From Metallyticus violacea (taxonomy: Eukaryota > Arthropoda > Insecta > Mantodea > Metallyticidae), in NCBI GenBank assembly GCA_030762175.1, contig CM060831.1, positions 74,271,001 to 74,335,000 on the forward strand: a DNA stretch of 64,000 nucleotides. Direction: 5' to 3'. Below are positions 35,590 through 46,225 of the stretch, one piece after another. Under the pieces are notes generated by a model. That model was not told the DNA's origin, searched no databases, and saw only the letters and a program-made list of their open reading frames with translations. Positions within the stretch are counted from its first letter, which is position 1. Every line of letters starts with the position of its first letter. The translations under genes and the position numbers were made by a program.

Positions 35590-36620
35590 CTAAACTAGTT
35601 TACTGTGACGACTGAGATGGTTGATATGGCAGCCAATTTGGTCGCCAAATTTTAAAGCGGGCCAATTGGCTTCGGCTATGTGCTCCAGATTAGGCACCAA
35701 TCTTAAAGCGATATGTTATTGACGTCGAGTTGCCTCAAGTTATGATGCCAATTTTGAAGTGATTTTGTATATTGATTATTGATCGCTTCGGTATTGTTGA
35801 CCACGCTTTAACGACAAAAAGTTCTCAGGGTTTTATTCTGTTATTTGTTGACTCGTACTCAACAGGAATGGGAGATTGTTTTATGGTGAAATTAAGCAGT
35901 GATGCGACATAATACATATTCGTATTTTATTATGTCCAAATTTTTTCGCTTCCTCTGGTGTTTTGCGTATAATAGACTTTGGCTATGTTGAACATAAACT
36001 TGGTTGCCGCGTGTAAAACTTACAGATGTGTGCCGCGCAGCGTGAAACTAATGAGCAGTGCGAACTGGTTCTGGGAATGGCAGGTATCTTGCCGCGCGTA
36101 AAACGTATAACTAAGAATGAGTCTAGCTGCGTGTAGTGCGTAGAGCTGCTTCTGTATCAAATTGAACTGACCTTAAAACTGAGTTGAATTGCCTGCCCCA
36201 AACAAGCAAACTCTCCATTATATATTAAATTCAATTCAAACCAAGTGATCGTTGGTTTAACGACGATATGGGTTACACAGGCGCGCGCAATCTTCTCGTC
36301 TATCTTTAAAAGTTCAAACGTACATTCTACATTGGTTGGTCAAATTCACCTACTATACTTGCGATGTGGTATTTTTTTAAAGTTTAAATAGGTACATTTT
36401 GTTAGCATTGGCTTGTTTAAGTGTCTACCAGTACGACAGAGGTCGGAGTCAAAGCCCTAAAGGGTTTAAAAATCTTCAGTTTATTTATCCTGCAAAGTCA
36501 GGCCAAAAAGGGTGGGGTCTTCACACACGTTACCCTATTCCATTATATGGTTTTACTTACCTGTTAACTTTCCAAGCTAGTGAAACAGAAAACACCAGAC
36601 TTTCTATTTGGTACAATTTT
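35590..36620 (+). repeat. Unnamed 1-kb dispersed repeat, copy 1
   Basis: It shares a series of collinear blocks with the minus strand of 55480-56420: TTGATCGCTTCGGTRTTGTT, TCCTCTGGTGTTTTGCGTA, ATATATTAAATTC, AAAAGTTCAAAC, and near the end TTTCCAAGCTA with AAAACACCAGA. The first 200 bp contain three spaced copies of a motif like CCAATTTTGAAGYGRTTT, read in one frame as NFKAG, NLKAI and NFEVI, about 16 residues apart. Stops interrupt all frames. I do not recognise a known protein domain, LTR or TIR. Confidence 0.75.
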
Positions 36621-39271
36621 TACATCGAAAGCTTATTACAAATATAGATTAATGTGAGAAAAAATAGTTATTGAATTTAATAAATTTAGTTTTCCTTTAC
36701 CCTTCAATACTTTTAGATTTCTTCTTTGTGAGATATAATCTATGAGAATAACGATATTATAGCCTGTTAAGACTCTATATCTACAATTGGAATAGGCGCA
36801 TCTATAATTCAGTATACATTCTGATTTAATATTAGGAACTGTATTATTTTTAACGAAATGTAGAAAATGTTAAGTTTATGCCGCGTGAACAACTGTTTAT
36901 ATTTCGTTTCTGTGTAGACCTGATGTGGATTTGAAGTGCTTAGTTTCAATATCATTTTTAGCTCTTTTGTCAGTATTATCGAATGCAACAAAGGTGTTCA
37001 GTTACTGTTTTACCCTTAAATAATTCCAATTTGTAGCTGGTCTTGTGAATAAATAATGGAAATAAAGCTAAAGAATTATTCATCGCTGTCCAAATGTTCA
37101 CTCGTAATCAAAAGTTTCACTAAAAAGTAGAGCTTATTATAGAATAAGGGCAGATATCAGTACCATGTTTGCATCAAGGGTTCCGGTTTTCAGTTTATTA
37201 TGATCCTCGATGAATATCCACGCAAGAGAATTGATTCACATGCAATTTACTGATGAACGGCTGGCAATTAGCTCCTTTACGATGGACCTTTATCAATGAC
37301 TAGCAGATCTTTATTGCGGTTTGGTAATTAGCATTGAATCGGAGTTGAGATGTGCATGTTATGCTAAGATTAACCGCAACCAAACCGAGCTCAGAGAAGC
37401 GGTTTATGTAGCTATTGCAATGCGATAGATTCCATTGTTTCGGCCTCCTCATCCCTTCTCATTGTAGCTCAGGGCTGCCACATCGGCTCGGCGTGGGCCA
37501 CAAGCAGTCTTTAGACCCTTCCAGTTGCCTATAAGAGTAAGCTAGACATAAGAGTCCTACTGACAAATTCGCAGTGTCGCCCGAGTTGTTATTAAAACTT
37601 TTACGTTTTAATAACAATTTTGGTAAATAATCGCTCGCGTGCACATGTACTATCTCATTGATACCTTATTCACCAGTCTGCATGGAACTTAGTACATAGT
37701 TTTAAAGCATAGTGCTCAAAAACTAAAAGCTGATAGTTCTCTTCTACGTTCTTTTTTTTTCTTCTTCTTCCTATAACCTCTGCTTCAGTTCGTAGGTATC
37801 TAGGAAGCCTATTCTAATACATTTTCCTACTCACAAATGTACTGCTAACTGTTATTATAACCTCAAATGTACATTTATTTCTAATTACTCAGTTAATGAC
37901 TTTCGTAGACACTGGAACAAAAAATAATAATAATATATTCTATCACCTTTGCTTCACCGCCTGTGGTGCCTCAGTAGTAAAAACGATCCTTAAACGCCAT
38001 ACAAAAAAAAAAAAACCATTTGCTTCGACTCGATTATCTCACTGTATCCCAAAAGCATTTCTCATTATAATGCGAAATATGACATATTGATACAAAAATA
38101 GTAGTAAATGATAATGATATAATGGTGTTTAGTTGTAGTTTATTGAATTTAGGTCTCCGCGCGGTTCTGCTTGGAATAAAAGTTAACAAATTACTGTGTG
38201 TTTTCAGAAGGATTAAACAGGAAGCCAAATCACTTCAACGATTAAATTGAAAGTACAAAAATGACATCGTTCTCGCATTTTCAACTCTTGCTTATAATTA
38301 TTTTAGGTAATTTAATTGACCTTTGAAATAATTATCATGTTAACAAACATTTGATAACCTCAATTAAATTACCCAAAATTATCAACACTCGTGATATTAT
38401 CGAATATATCTTTTTATGTACTCTTACATGAGTTTTCTTAATCGTACAGATGCAAAAGGTTACGTTTCAGAGGTAGGTTGTTCATAGAAGTACATCTGAT
38501 GAGTGAGCGTTTAGCTGTTTTCACCGTTTCATAGTCAAACCTTACACTTAAAATCAAAATGGTGGGTGATGTATCAGCGAGCACAAAGAGGCACCCCTAC
38601 CATCGCGGAACTGTTGAGGAATGTAGCTGCAACATTCTTTAATGTTAAATTGGAAGTGTATACTACAAATATATTTACAAATCAAGAAGTTGCAGAGCAG
38701 ATAATTCAAAGCACCATATTCAGAACAAAATAAGTAGACACCGCTGTTACATATACAGAGTGAGGAATTTATAGGTGGCGGCCATTTTCCTCCGAAACGA
38801 GGTGGAAAATCAAAAAATGCCTTAGACAAAATTTAAAGTACTCTTAGGGGGAACATAAGATAGCGACCTAAACTCTCCTTTGAAATGTCATTCTCAATGT
38901 AATTTCAAGGTCAAATGGATCCGCCCCACAAATGGAATGGTGTATTTTCTTTTCCAGGAATTCCAACTTGCCATTTCTAACGTCACACAGAGAGAAAGAA
39001 ATCTCACATTGAGCCATAGCTGATTAATTGGTAATTGCTTCTGGATTTCTTCCCATTTCTTTTAAAATTTCTTCATCTGTTACAAATTTCTCCAAACTGG
39101 AAGTGGGTAATTCACTAAAAGTTTCTCAGTGTCTAAACCAAGATACAGTTCACAAAGATGAAGTAAGTTTTAATAGAACATAAAGTTCCACTCAGTTGCT
39201 TTCAACAGCCTAGGAGAAGAATTTGTTAACATGTACCTTACGACTTTGAAAAAGTATATTCAAATTGTTTT
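36621..39271. other. Unassigned stretch with one hairpin
   Basis: Holds the 13-bp hairpin at 37586-37617 beside a GC-richer patch (37440-37590) whose short minus frame I cannot identify. The rest is AT-rich without recognised features. Confidence 0.45.
37586..37617. repeat. Perfect 13-bp inverted repeat
   Basis: TTGTTATTAAAAC and GTTTTAATAACAA flank a 6-nt loop (TTTTAC). Possibly a cruciform-prone remnant of a transposon end; no target duplication found. Confidence 0.75.
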
Positions 39272-39273
39272 TA

Positions 39274-39899
39274 TGAAGCGGTAATGAAAAGCTCCTGGAC
39301 TGGTTCTGTTACAAAGAAGATGTTTTACCTAAATTTGAACACCATATCCTTGGAAATATTCCCCTTGGGCTGCTACTGTTCCAGCGTTTCATCCATTCTT
39401 GGAATGCGGCCCAAAAGGCAGTGTTAATAATTAAGTAAAGAACCTTCTGCGATGCAAGCTCGTCAATCATGTTGAAACGGCGACTTTTGAGATGGGTCAT
39501 CAACTTTTGGAAAAGGAAGTCCGCAGGCGGGTTTTCCCATGATCCTCATGAACGCGTTCCCCAATTTATGAAGTTGCAGGGGTGACTTCCAGGGACAATT
39601 TTCTATTTTTGAAGCAGTCATACCACTCGAAGTATTACGCATAGAATATGTATTCTGTATTCTATATGCATCATCGCCATAAGCTTGCCGAAGCATTATT
39701 AATGTCTCTGTGACGAACTCGCAGGCTACTACGGGATGACACAAATACCGATTGCACTACTCCCAATGTAAATACAGCAATGTCGCTTGGCACATTGCTA
39801 GTTCAAGGTTATAGTCTCCTAATGTTGCGCGCGCAATCCTGTACTATTACCTGTTGATGCGCTACAGAACCAGTTCGAGAACTTTTTGATACCGCCTCG
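39274..39899 (-). mobile_element. Mariner deletion derivative C (626 bp)
   Basis: The TIRs on the minus strand read CGAGGCGGTATCAAAAAGTT then CTCGAACTGGTTCTG. The left end reads TGAAGCGGTAATGAAAAGCT then CCTGGACTGGTTCTG. TA lies at 39272-39273 and 39900-39901. Inside, minus, the HTH segment ETLIMLRQAYGDDA is joined to the C-terminal segment THLKSRRFNMIDEL...FQEWMKRW, with the catalytic region missing. The TIR core TATCAAAAAGTT is shared with the relic at 57690-58563. Confidence 0.9.
39309..39744 (-). pseudogene. Transposase N/C fusion relic (HTH_48-type mariner)
   Basis: Two consecutive minus frames (39463-39744, then 39309-39503) carry, first, the N-terminal HTH region of the FLJ37770/SETMAR-like mariner type (TETLIMLRQAYGDDAYR) and, second, the C-terminal part (LKSRRFNMIDELASQKVL, AFQEWMKRW). 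The catalytic aspartates are deleted. Confidence 0.78.
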
Positions 39900-39901
39900 T
39901 A

Positions 39902-42678
39902 GACCTCAACATATACTTTAGGAATAGCACATATGCCTTGTGTTACAGATTGTTTGACTCAGTCAATATCAATTCAGTACTTTTCAGTTTGTCTTCGCAA
40001 ATAACTTTCTGTGATAATAAATTTCTATTTTATTTACAACTGCAAAATAATGTTCCTTACTAATTCTTTTGGTACCTACACGAAGGAGTTTTTCGCATGC
40101 TTTAGTAGCTGAGTGGCATTATGAACCCGATCAAAATAGTGTTTGCTACATCTTTTTTCAGGCGAGTGACAAGGGAATCTTTGGCCCCCAACATAACATT
40201 AGTCCCAACACGAGCCATCAGTCCAATGTTACTTTAAGGGTATATTCTGAAGTGAACATTGTAAGAAAAATGCATATACGCCTTCTGCAGAACAATTTCC
40301 GGAATCTAAATTTACTAGTTCCAAGATTTGGGTTTTAACTTTGCCCGTTAAAACGGAGAAACGAAATGGATAAGAAGAAAAGGTAATGATTGTAAACAAT
40401 ATCTGTGCTTTCGTCCACCACAGTGAAAATTAGGCGTCCTTAACGTTATTTACCAAATCAACTGCTTTGATTTGGCAACATTTTTTTTTCAAATTTAATT
40501 TGTTCACTTTATTGGTTTTAATTTGATTTCCAGCGCAATTTTAGAAAACAAATAGGAGGATACAAGATGGTCAAGAGCTTGAAATGCAATTGTTCTGCAA
40601 AGAAAGCAGAAAGCAGTTTCTGCAGGTCTATTTACCGCAAGACAGCTCTGCATACACGCAATGCATTTAAATTAAAAATAATTTCCCGCCATTCTTTTTA
40701 ACATCTCTTGAACAGTGCATCGTTAAACCATTCCTCTTGAAACTTTTTCTTTCTGTTTTTTCTCTCACTTCTTCAGGCGATAAATCGCCTCGAATCTTCC
40801 TTATCTTTTTAAATTGTGTTTTGCTTCACCCATTTTAATAAATACGATTTAGAAGTACTGCATTCTTAATATTGGCACTAATAAACTACCACACACCGAA
40901 GTGATGAGCACTGCAGCGGCGGGCTCGATATTTACATAATATCCAGAATTAGGTTAAACTGCATTATTAGAATTTTAAATATCAAATATTTTCATTATGA
41001 GAGATATATTATCATTCACATTTTGTATTCATCATATTATTAAGACATGCAATTTATATATTCATATAAAATTAAATTTATAAGAAATATAAACGTATTT
41101 CCAGCTTTAGACATTTAATAATAAGAGCAACTTATCGTTGAGCGCATTATCGCAGAAGGTTTCAGGGTTAAATTAAAAGTAGGGTGCATCAAAATATACG
41201 TTATCCTAAAAAAAAGTGTCGCTCTTATTTTACAATTCGTTTGTATAAACATATAGACTAAAGAAACTATATTTGTCATACAAATGTGAATATAATAGTA
41301 TACTGCCAATGATAATAATGATAATGATCGAATTAATATTAGCAAAATGCAATACTGTTTGTATATACAAGGCTCTCCCTAGGTTCTGTTTTGGTTTATT
41401 TTCATAGATGTAAATTTAAATACAAAGAAATTATCATTTGTTGTAAATTTTCTTACAACGATATTAAAGTTTTAAAATTATAAATAAAAGAGCTAAATTT
41501 TGAAAATTATATTTTAAATTACTTAATTGTACTGTTATTATTTTATAGTCTGTTAGGCCACATTATAAGCTGATAATTTTATTGTTTTAGGCATGATTTT
41601 TCGTTAAGTTCTGCATTCTTCCGTAGTGCGTATAAGGTGAGAAAGTTCCCGTAAATTTTCAGTTAAAGGAAATCTTATTCCAATACTCAACTTTCTTCTT
41701 TGCTTGTGCCAGTTTTCTGTATTTGCCTGAAGAGTCCACACGAATTTTTGGTTACTACCTGAGGAGAACGGCTTATTTGTGATACTGTTACACCAGTTCT
41801 TTTGTACTCTGTGAAAGAGAAGCCCTGAGAATTTTTTCTTTCCCCCGTTCCCTTTCTACTTTTTTCGCGATAACTGTTCTGTCCTTCAAGGGTATCTTTG
41901 GCCTGTCGCTCCGGGCTTGTGAACAATGGGGTTGGTCAGTATGTGTTACTTGACAGTTTGCTCCAGAGAGATTTTAGTCGCAATGGACTCGAGGTAAAGG
42001 TTTGTATATGCCCCTCTTTCAGGCATCTGCATCTTCGACCTTATCATAAACGTAATTATTTTAAACAAAACAATATAATTCTATATTTTTATATTATAAA
42101 ATACATCTTCAGGTATTGCCATACTGAAAGTATAATACATTATTAAATATTTTTACGTGTTTATTTTGTTTTCTAACTGGCAAACCATTTCTTATGTCAT
42201 TGCATTTCTGGACGACCTTTATGACCACAAAATGTAAAATAAGTTTGGAATTAAAATTTCCTCCTAAGTATCGCTGGCAAAGTTCACCATTTTACTATGT
42301 ATTTCGTTTTATATTAATACTAGGGGTAAATTTGGAAAACATACATTTATCTTGCTATTTACTTAGCCCACTTTTCCAGTAAAACATAAAATACTTAGCG
42401 ATTATATTTAGAACTTCAATCTCAATTGAATTTTTGATGCTATTACATTAACCTTTAGCTCCGATTAATTATTTCAAGGATATAATTTTTTAGGAAGTCG
42501 CGCCTAAAAAAACAATATCTCTGAATGCCTTCCTCGTGTTTTCTCTTAATGACTTAACCACATACCATTAAATGTTTGCTGATAACATTGTCGTCGGCAA
42601 AGCCATTTCCTGATCTACACTGTTGGTTATAAAAAATGCAATTCAATAAATGGGAAATTGTATGGTACATGCTGACTG
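39902..42678. other. Unassigned AT-rich stretch
   Basis: No feature recognised; short frames are unsupported. Confidence 0.5.
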
Positions 42679-42679
<1 letters not shown>

Positions 42680-42724
<45 letters not shown>

Positions 42725-42742
42725 GTTGTTGTTGTTGTTGTT
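42680..42742. repeat. Compound microsatellite (ATT)n(GTT)n
   Basis: About 14 ATT units are followed by six GTT units. The open plus frame across it (poly-Ile then poly-Val) is a microsatellite artefact. Confidence 0.95.
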
Positions 42743-43249
42743 ATTTTTACATTGAATTTATTTGCAATTCTGACTTCATTTCTGTTTTATATTCGCTTCT
42801 CTTTCACTTCTATAGAAGATCCACTATATAATACAGAATCTTTTTATTTTGGCAATCACTGACTTACTGAAGTCTTATGACTTAAATGCAAGCCCATACG
42901 GAACAGATGCGCTCTCGAACAAAGCATGCATAGTTTCGAACTTGACTGGATCACTCTGTATTTTGCAAAATAACTTTCTAAAATGAAGGAACTTACATTC
43001 AAAACGAAATTAGGTCCATAGGGATGGGGAACTGGGCCATCATTTTCTTTGTGTGTCAGGAAAAATGGACAATATTTCTAGTATCTACTGCAAGGAGGGT
43101 GAGTACCAGATTCTCTTATTTGGTACCCAAGTTTTAAACCCGCGAATCTCTTGGGCGCTGCAAATATACGCAAGAAAATAGCAGCAGCAGTGCGAGCTCT
43201 AATCGCTGATCGGCTGAACTAGATATCGGGACTTTTAAACTGCTCTCAT

Positions 43250-43620
43250 TGTAATTCTGCTATCGTTCAATCTATTATATTTCTGAACAATTTCCTTTAA
43301 ATACGTATTCATTTTATTAATCGATGTTGTACGCCCTAGATATTTAAATATTTTTCCTTGTATTATTTCCGAATCAAATAATATTTAAATTCTCCTTAGT
43401 GTTTATCTTTCATAGAAATCACTTCAGTTTTAGATTATGCTATTTTCATGTTACATTTCATTAGAATCTTGTTTTTGTTTATTTCATTTCGTTGTAAATC
43501 ATTTACGGATTTCGCAAATACCATTTCATCATTGGCAAATAAATTATAGGCATTTATTTTGCATTTAGTCTTTATCCGTTAAATTTTGTTTGTGTAAAAT
43601 TAAATAATAGAGATAATAAA
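43250..43620 (-). pseudogene. Non-LTR reverse transcriptase fragment (family L2b)
   Basis: The minus strand reads LFANDEMVFAKSVNDLQRNE, where the usual catalytic FADD is FAND. Then come KCNMKIA...SKTEVISMKDKH and IFKYLG-type remnants. The order and spacing match the palm domain of the same insect endonuclease-RT type as 20130-20760. Multiple stops and frameshifts. Flanks on both sides have decayed beyond recognition. Confidence 0.75.
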
Positions 43621-44066
43621 CCACAACTACCAATGATGTTCTTTTGGTTTGTAAATATTTAAGAATCCTGAGCTACAGAAATTTTTCAGTGGAGTTTATC
43701 CAAATGTTTACAGTCCATATGCATAAAAAGAATTCTATATTTAGTACAGTTCAGATTTGTTCCTTCCTTATTTTTTCTCCAACGTCCTTGAATATGTTTA
43801 TATATTTATTCTTTGAGAGTACTTAATAAATACATTCATTTCTTCAGATTCTATCTCTTTGAAATATTTATACTCATTTATTATATAACTTCGGCTGTGG
43901 GTTATTAATTTCTTTTTGTTATTTTTTTTCCGTTGCTCCGAGTCGCTCCGGAGGTTTTTAATGTGTTAAGTTATACATTAAAAACATATACTTATGTATT
44001 TTTGAATCTTTTTACATTTTATATGTAGATTGTTAATACTGTGAATTGATAATCTCTTCTACATTT
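43621..44066. other. Unassigned AT-rich stretch
   Basis: Possibly more of the decayed LINE; not readable. Confidence 0.4.
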
Positions 44067-44275
44067 ATAACTAAAAGCTTCTTCCAAGCTTAGAAGCCGT
44101 GGTCTGTTGGAGCTAAGGTTTCGTCCCCACCTGCGGAGGACATCTTCAGTGGCATGGTATGAGTTTTCTGGAAGAAGGTTCAGGCACGACTGAGGGTGTA
44201 GTATTTATACACGGGCTGCTCGTAGGGGATTGGCTCGGCTGGAGCGGCAGGTGTATACGAGGGCAGGAGTAAAAC
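44067..44275 (-). mobile_element. Mini-copy of the gag-only retroelement (~200 bp), inverted
   Basis: Read on the minus strand from 44275, it begins as the plus element at 44361 does (CCGCTCCAGCCGAG, TATAAATACTACACYCTCAG). It then jumps straight to the 3' end of that element (TCGTGCCTGAACCTTC), then the hairpin block (CACTGAAGATG...GACGAAAC, 44118-44152 on plus) and CCACGGCTTC. It lacks the whole gag region. The junction lies at a TCAG shared by both sides, as expected of a microhomology deletion or template switch. Confidence 0.8.
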
Positions 44276-44450
44276 CTGGCATCCGATACTAGAGCATATA
44301 AAACAAGCCCAAACTCGTAAAAATCACCCGAACCTAAACCTATCAGAGAGGAGATGCCCTACCATCCGAGTACACACCCGCCGCTCCAGCCGAGTCAATT
44401 CCTAACGAGCAGTATATAAATACTACACTCTCAGCTGACGGGAGTTCAAC

Positions 44451-45309
44451 ATGAGACGGCGTAGAATCAAGACCTCAACGAACCAACGCAGCACACGTCT
44501 TGCCGCTCCGAAGCCGCGCCCGCCGCCGCAAACACGCCCGAATCACCGCCCGCCACCGCTGACACTCAGCCAGCCCCAGCCATAACACCGGCAGCCCGGG
44601 GTCTGCACTCAACGAAGTTCTTAAGGGGAAACATGTCCAGCAAGATACCCCGGAAGGAAAGCTTACTGTTAGAAACACGAACGATCCCATGCCAGATCCT
44701 ACACTTCGCCTTCACAGCCATCACATTCAGATTCAGAACAAGAACAGGAACAGACACAACACAGCTTAGTTACATCAACCAGCCACAGCAGTGCTATGCT
44801 CCGAGGAGTGCCCCAGAGCATAGCCTCCCCGTACATTCTCCGAACTGTTCAGCGGCAGTGGCCTTCTGCACACTATGCAATACGCATATATTCCTACAGA
44901 GGCACGACACCCTTGATCTGACTAAATTTCTTGGAGTCAGAAGAATGAGAGGCAGCCATCACCGCCTCATATTTGAGCCCAACCTCCGCCGTCACAATGC
45001 CCGTGCAGACATTGCTACACATACGGGCACACGGAACAAGCTTGTACAGAACCACCGCGCTGCCACTACTGCGGGGCTGCAGCTCTCACAGCTAACTGCA
45101 CCTTGCACAACCTGGCACGCCACCGCAGATTTTGTGCCTCGTGCGGAGGTACCAGTCATTATAGCGGCCAGGCCACCTGCCCTCTACAACGAAGCCCCAG
45201 CTATAACCACAGTCGCTCAACTACTGCCCATGACTGCCAACTATCGCACAGTGCGCACCAACCACATCCATCGTCGATAAGAACAGAGAAGCTGCACCCA
45301 CCACTCTGA
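44451..45309 (+). pseudogene. Retroelement Gag with CCHC zinc knuckles, broken
   Basis: It begins MRRRRIKTSTNQRSTRLAA, a basic Pro/Arg-rich start, and hits a stop after about 45 codons. A segment like the conserved part of jockey-type ORF1 follows (MLRGVPQSIASPYILRTVQ, from 44796). Next come the knuckles CRHCYTYGHTEQAC (45003-45044, CX2CX4HX4C), CHYCGAAALTANC (its His apparently lost) and CASCGGTSHYSGQATC (CX2CX4HX6C). The first knuckle is in a different frame from the other two because of one extra T at 45060-45061. In-frame stops lie near 44914 and 44945. Such proteins bind the element RNA; this copy cannot. Confidence 0.78.
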
Positions 45310-45363
45310 CCACAATTATGGAAGCAGTAACAGAGCTAACTGGTCTCATCAACTCACTACAGA

Positions 45364-45606
45364 ATGTCATCTTGCAACACGCCGGCTTATTTAATCAACA
45401 ACTTGCAGCACACTACTTCTAGATTAAATCAACTGGAAGAGGCCTTGAGCACTCTCCAGGCCACGAACACACAAACTTCAGACAACATTAACAGACGTAT
45501 TCTAGACATGAAATCAACTTCTGAAACTGCAGCAAGAAGTATACAGGACACCCAGAACGAACACTTCAATGCTAAAACTTCATTTTTGAACTCCAATAAG
45601 ATCTAA
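45364..45606 (+). pseudogene. Downstream retroelement frame, coiled-coil-like
   Basis: An 80-codon frame, Gln/Asn/Thr-rich, with a heptad-like stretch (LNQLEEALSTLQATN). It probably belongs to the same element, either as displaced gag sequence or as a second protein. An alternative frame upstream (MEAVTELTGLINSLQNV, from 45318) suggests a frameshift joins them. No known domain. Confidence 0.45.
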
Positions 45607-46085
45607 TATGGCAGAAAATCTACACTATGCAAACTTACCCACAGACAACCAGAATAGTTCTCCAAATGACGAGGAACTCGCTATAAACTATTCGGCACCA
45701 CCTCAACGTCAAGTAAGCAGATTTGCACACATGTATGGTAAAACCTACATGAGCAACGGTAGCAGGTTTGAATATGCACAACAAGTACGAACGAACAGCA
45801 GGCGTAACCCGCTGTAACCAAACTCACCACAGATGGAGGTTTACATCAGGGCTCCGCCATGGCGTTAATCCTGAACCACCTCGACCTTTATAGGCGCCTT
45901 TGAGCCTGTTTCGGTGTTTTAGTAATGCTCATAAGTTCCTGGGAGCTACGGCGGTACCAGGCTTAATCTCCCCATTATCCATATTTAATAAATAAACAGA
46001 GTCACCACAGTATTACTTAGCAAGTAGTTAAAAAAATGGCGATTCAGTCGTGCCTGAACCTTCTCCCAGACGACTCAGACCGCGC

Positions 46086-46120
46086 CACTGAAGATGTCCT
46101 CCGCTGGTGGGGACGAAACG
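46086..46120 (+). ncRNA. Hammerhead-like hairpin motif in retroelement 3' end
   Basis: CACTGAAGATGTCCTCC, loop, GGGGACGAAACG. The stem (GTCCTC/GGGGAC) is flanked by CTGAAGA and GAAAC, the two core strands of a hammerhead ribozyme around stem II. An extra T sits between CTGAAGA and the stem, and no convincing stem III plus NUH cleavage site follows. The same motif occurs at 44118-44152 (minus) and, with a fully different but paired stem, at 1403-1437 (minus). A conserved RNA structure is well supported; ribozyme activity is not. Confidence 0.45.
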
Positions 46121-46225
46121 TTTGGACACAGCTCCAACGGACCACGGCTTCCAAGTCCGGAGGAAACTTTTAGTTATAAGTCTGACTCCGGCCATGAAAG
46201 CTGCCGACTCTTCTACGTTTGCTAA

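Larger units (their letters stand above)
44346..46225 (+). mobile_element. Gag-only retroelement with structured 3' end
   Basis: The 5' end shows a TATA-like AGTATATAAATACTACACTC at about 44411-44430, some 25 bp before a gag-like frame (ATG 44451). GC content is far above the surroundings. The coding region ends by about 45820. The 3' part has a GTCTGAC-free non-coding tail with AATAAATAAA at about 45990, then TCGTGCCTGAACC, the hairpin at 46086-46120 and CCACGGCTTCCAAG. The final limit near 46225 is a guess. No reverse transcriptase or endonuclease is present, so it is non-autonomous. Whether it belongs with non-LTR or Penelope-like elements is unresolved. Confidence 0.7.

Noticed and set aside
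42650..42862. 70-codon frame with poly-Ile/poly-Val
   Set aside because: It is the translation of the (ATT)n(GTT)n microsatellite.
44633..45280. 215-codon plus frame as the real product of the retroelement
   Set aside because: The zinc knuckles and the LRGVPQ segment lie in other frames; this frame is a shadow kept open by high GC content.
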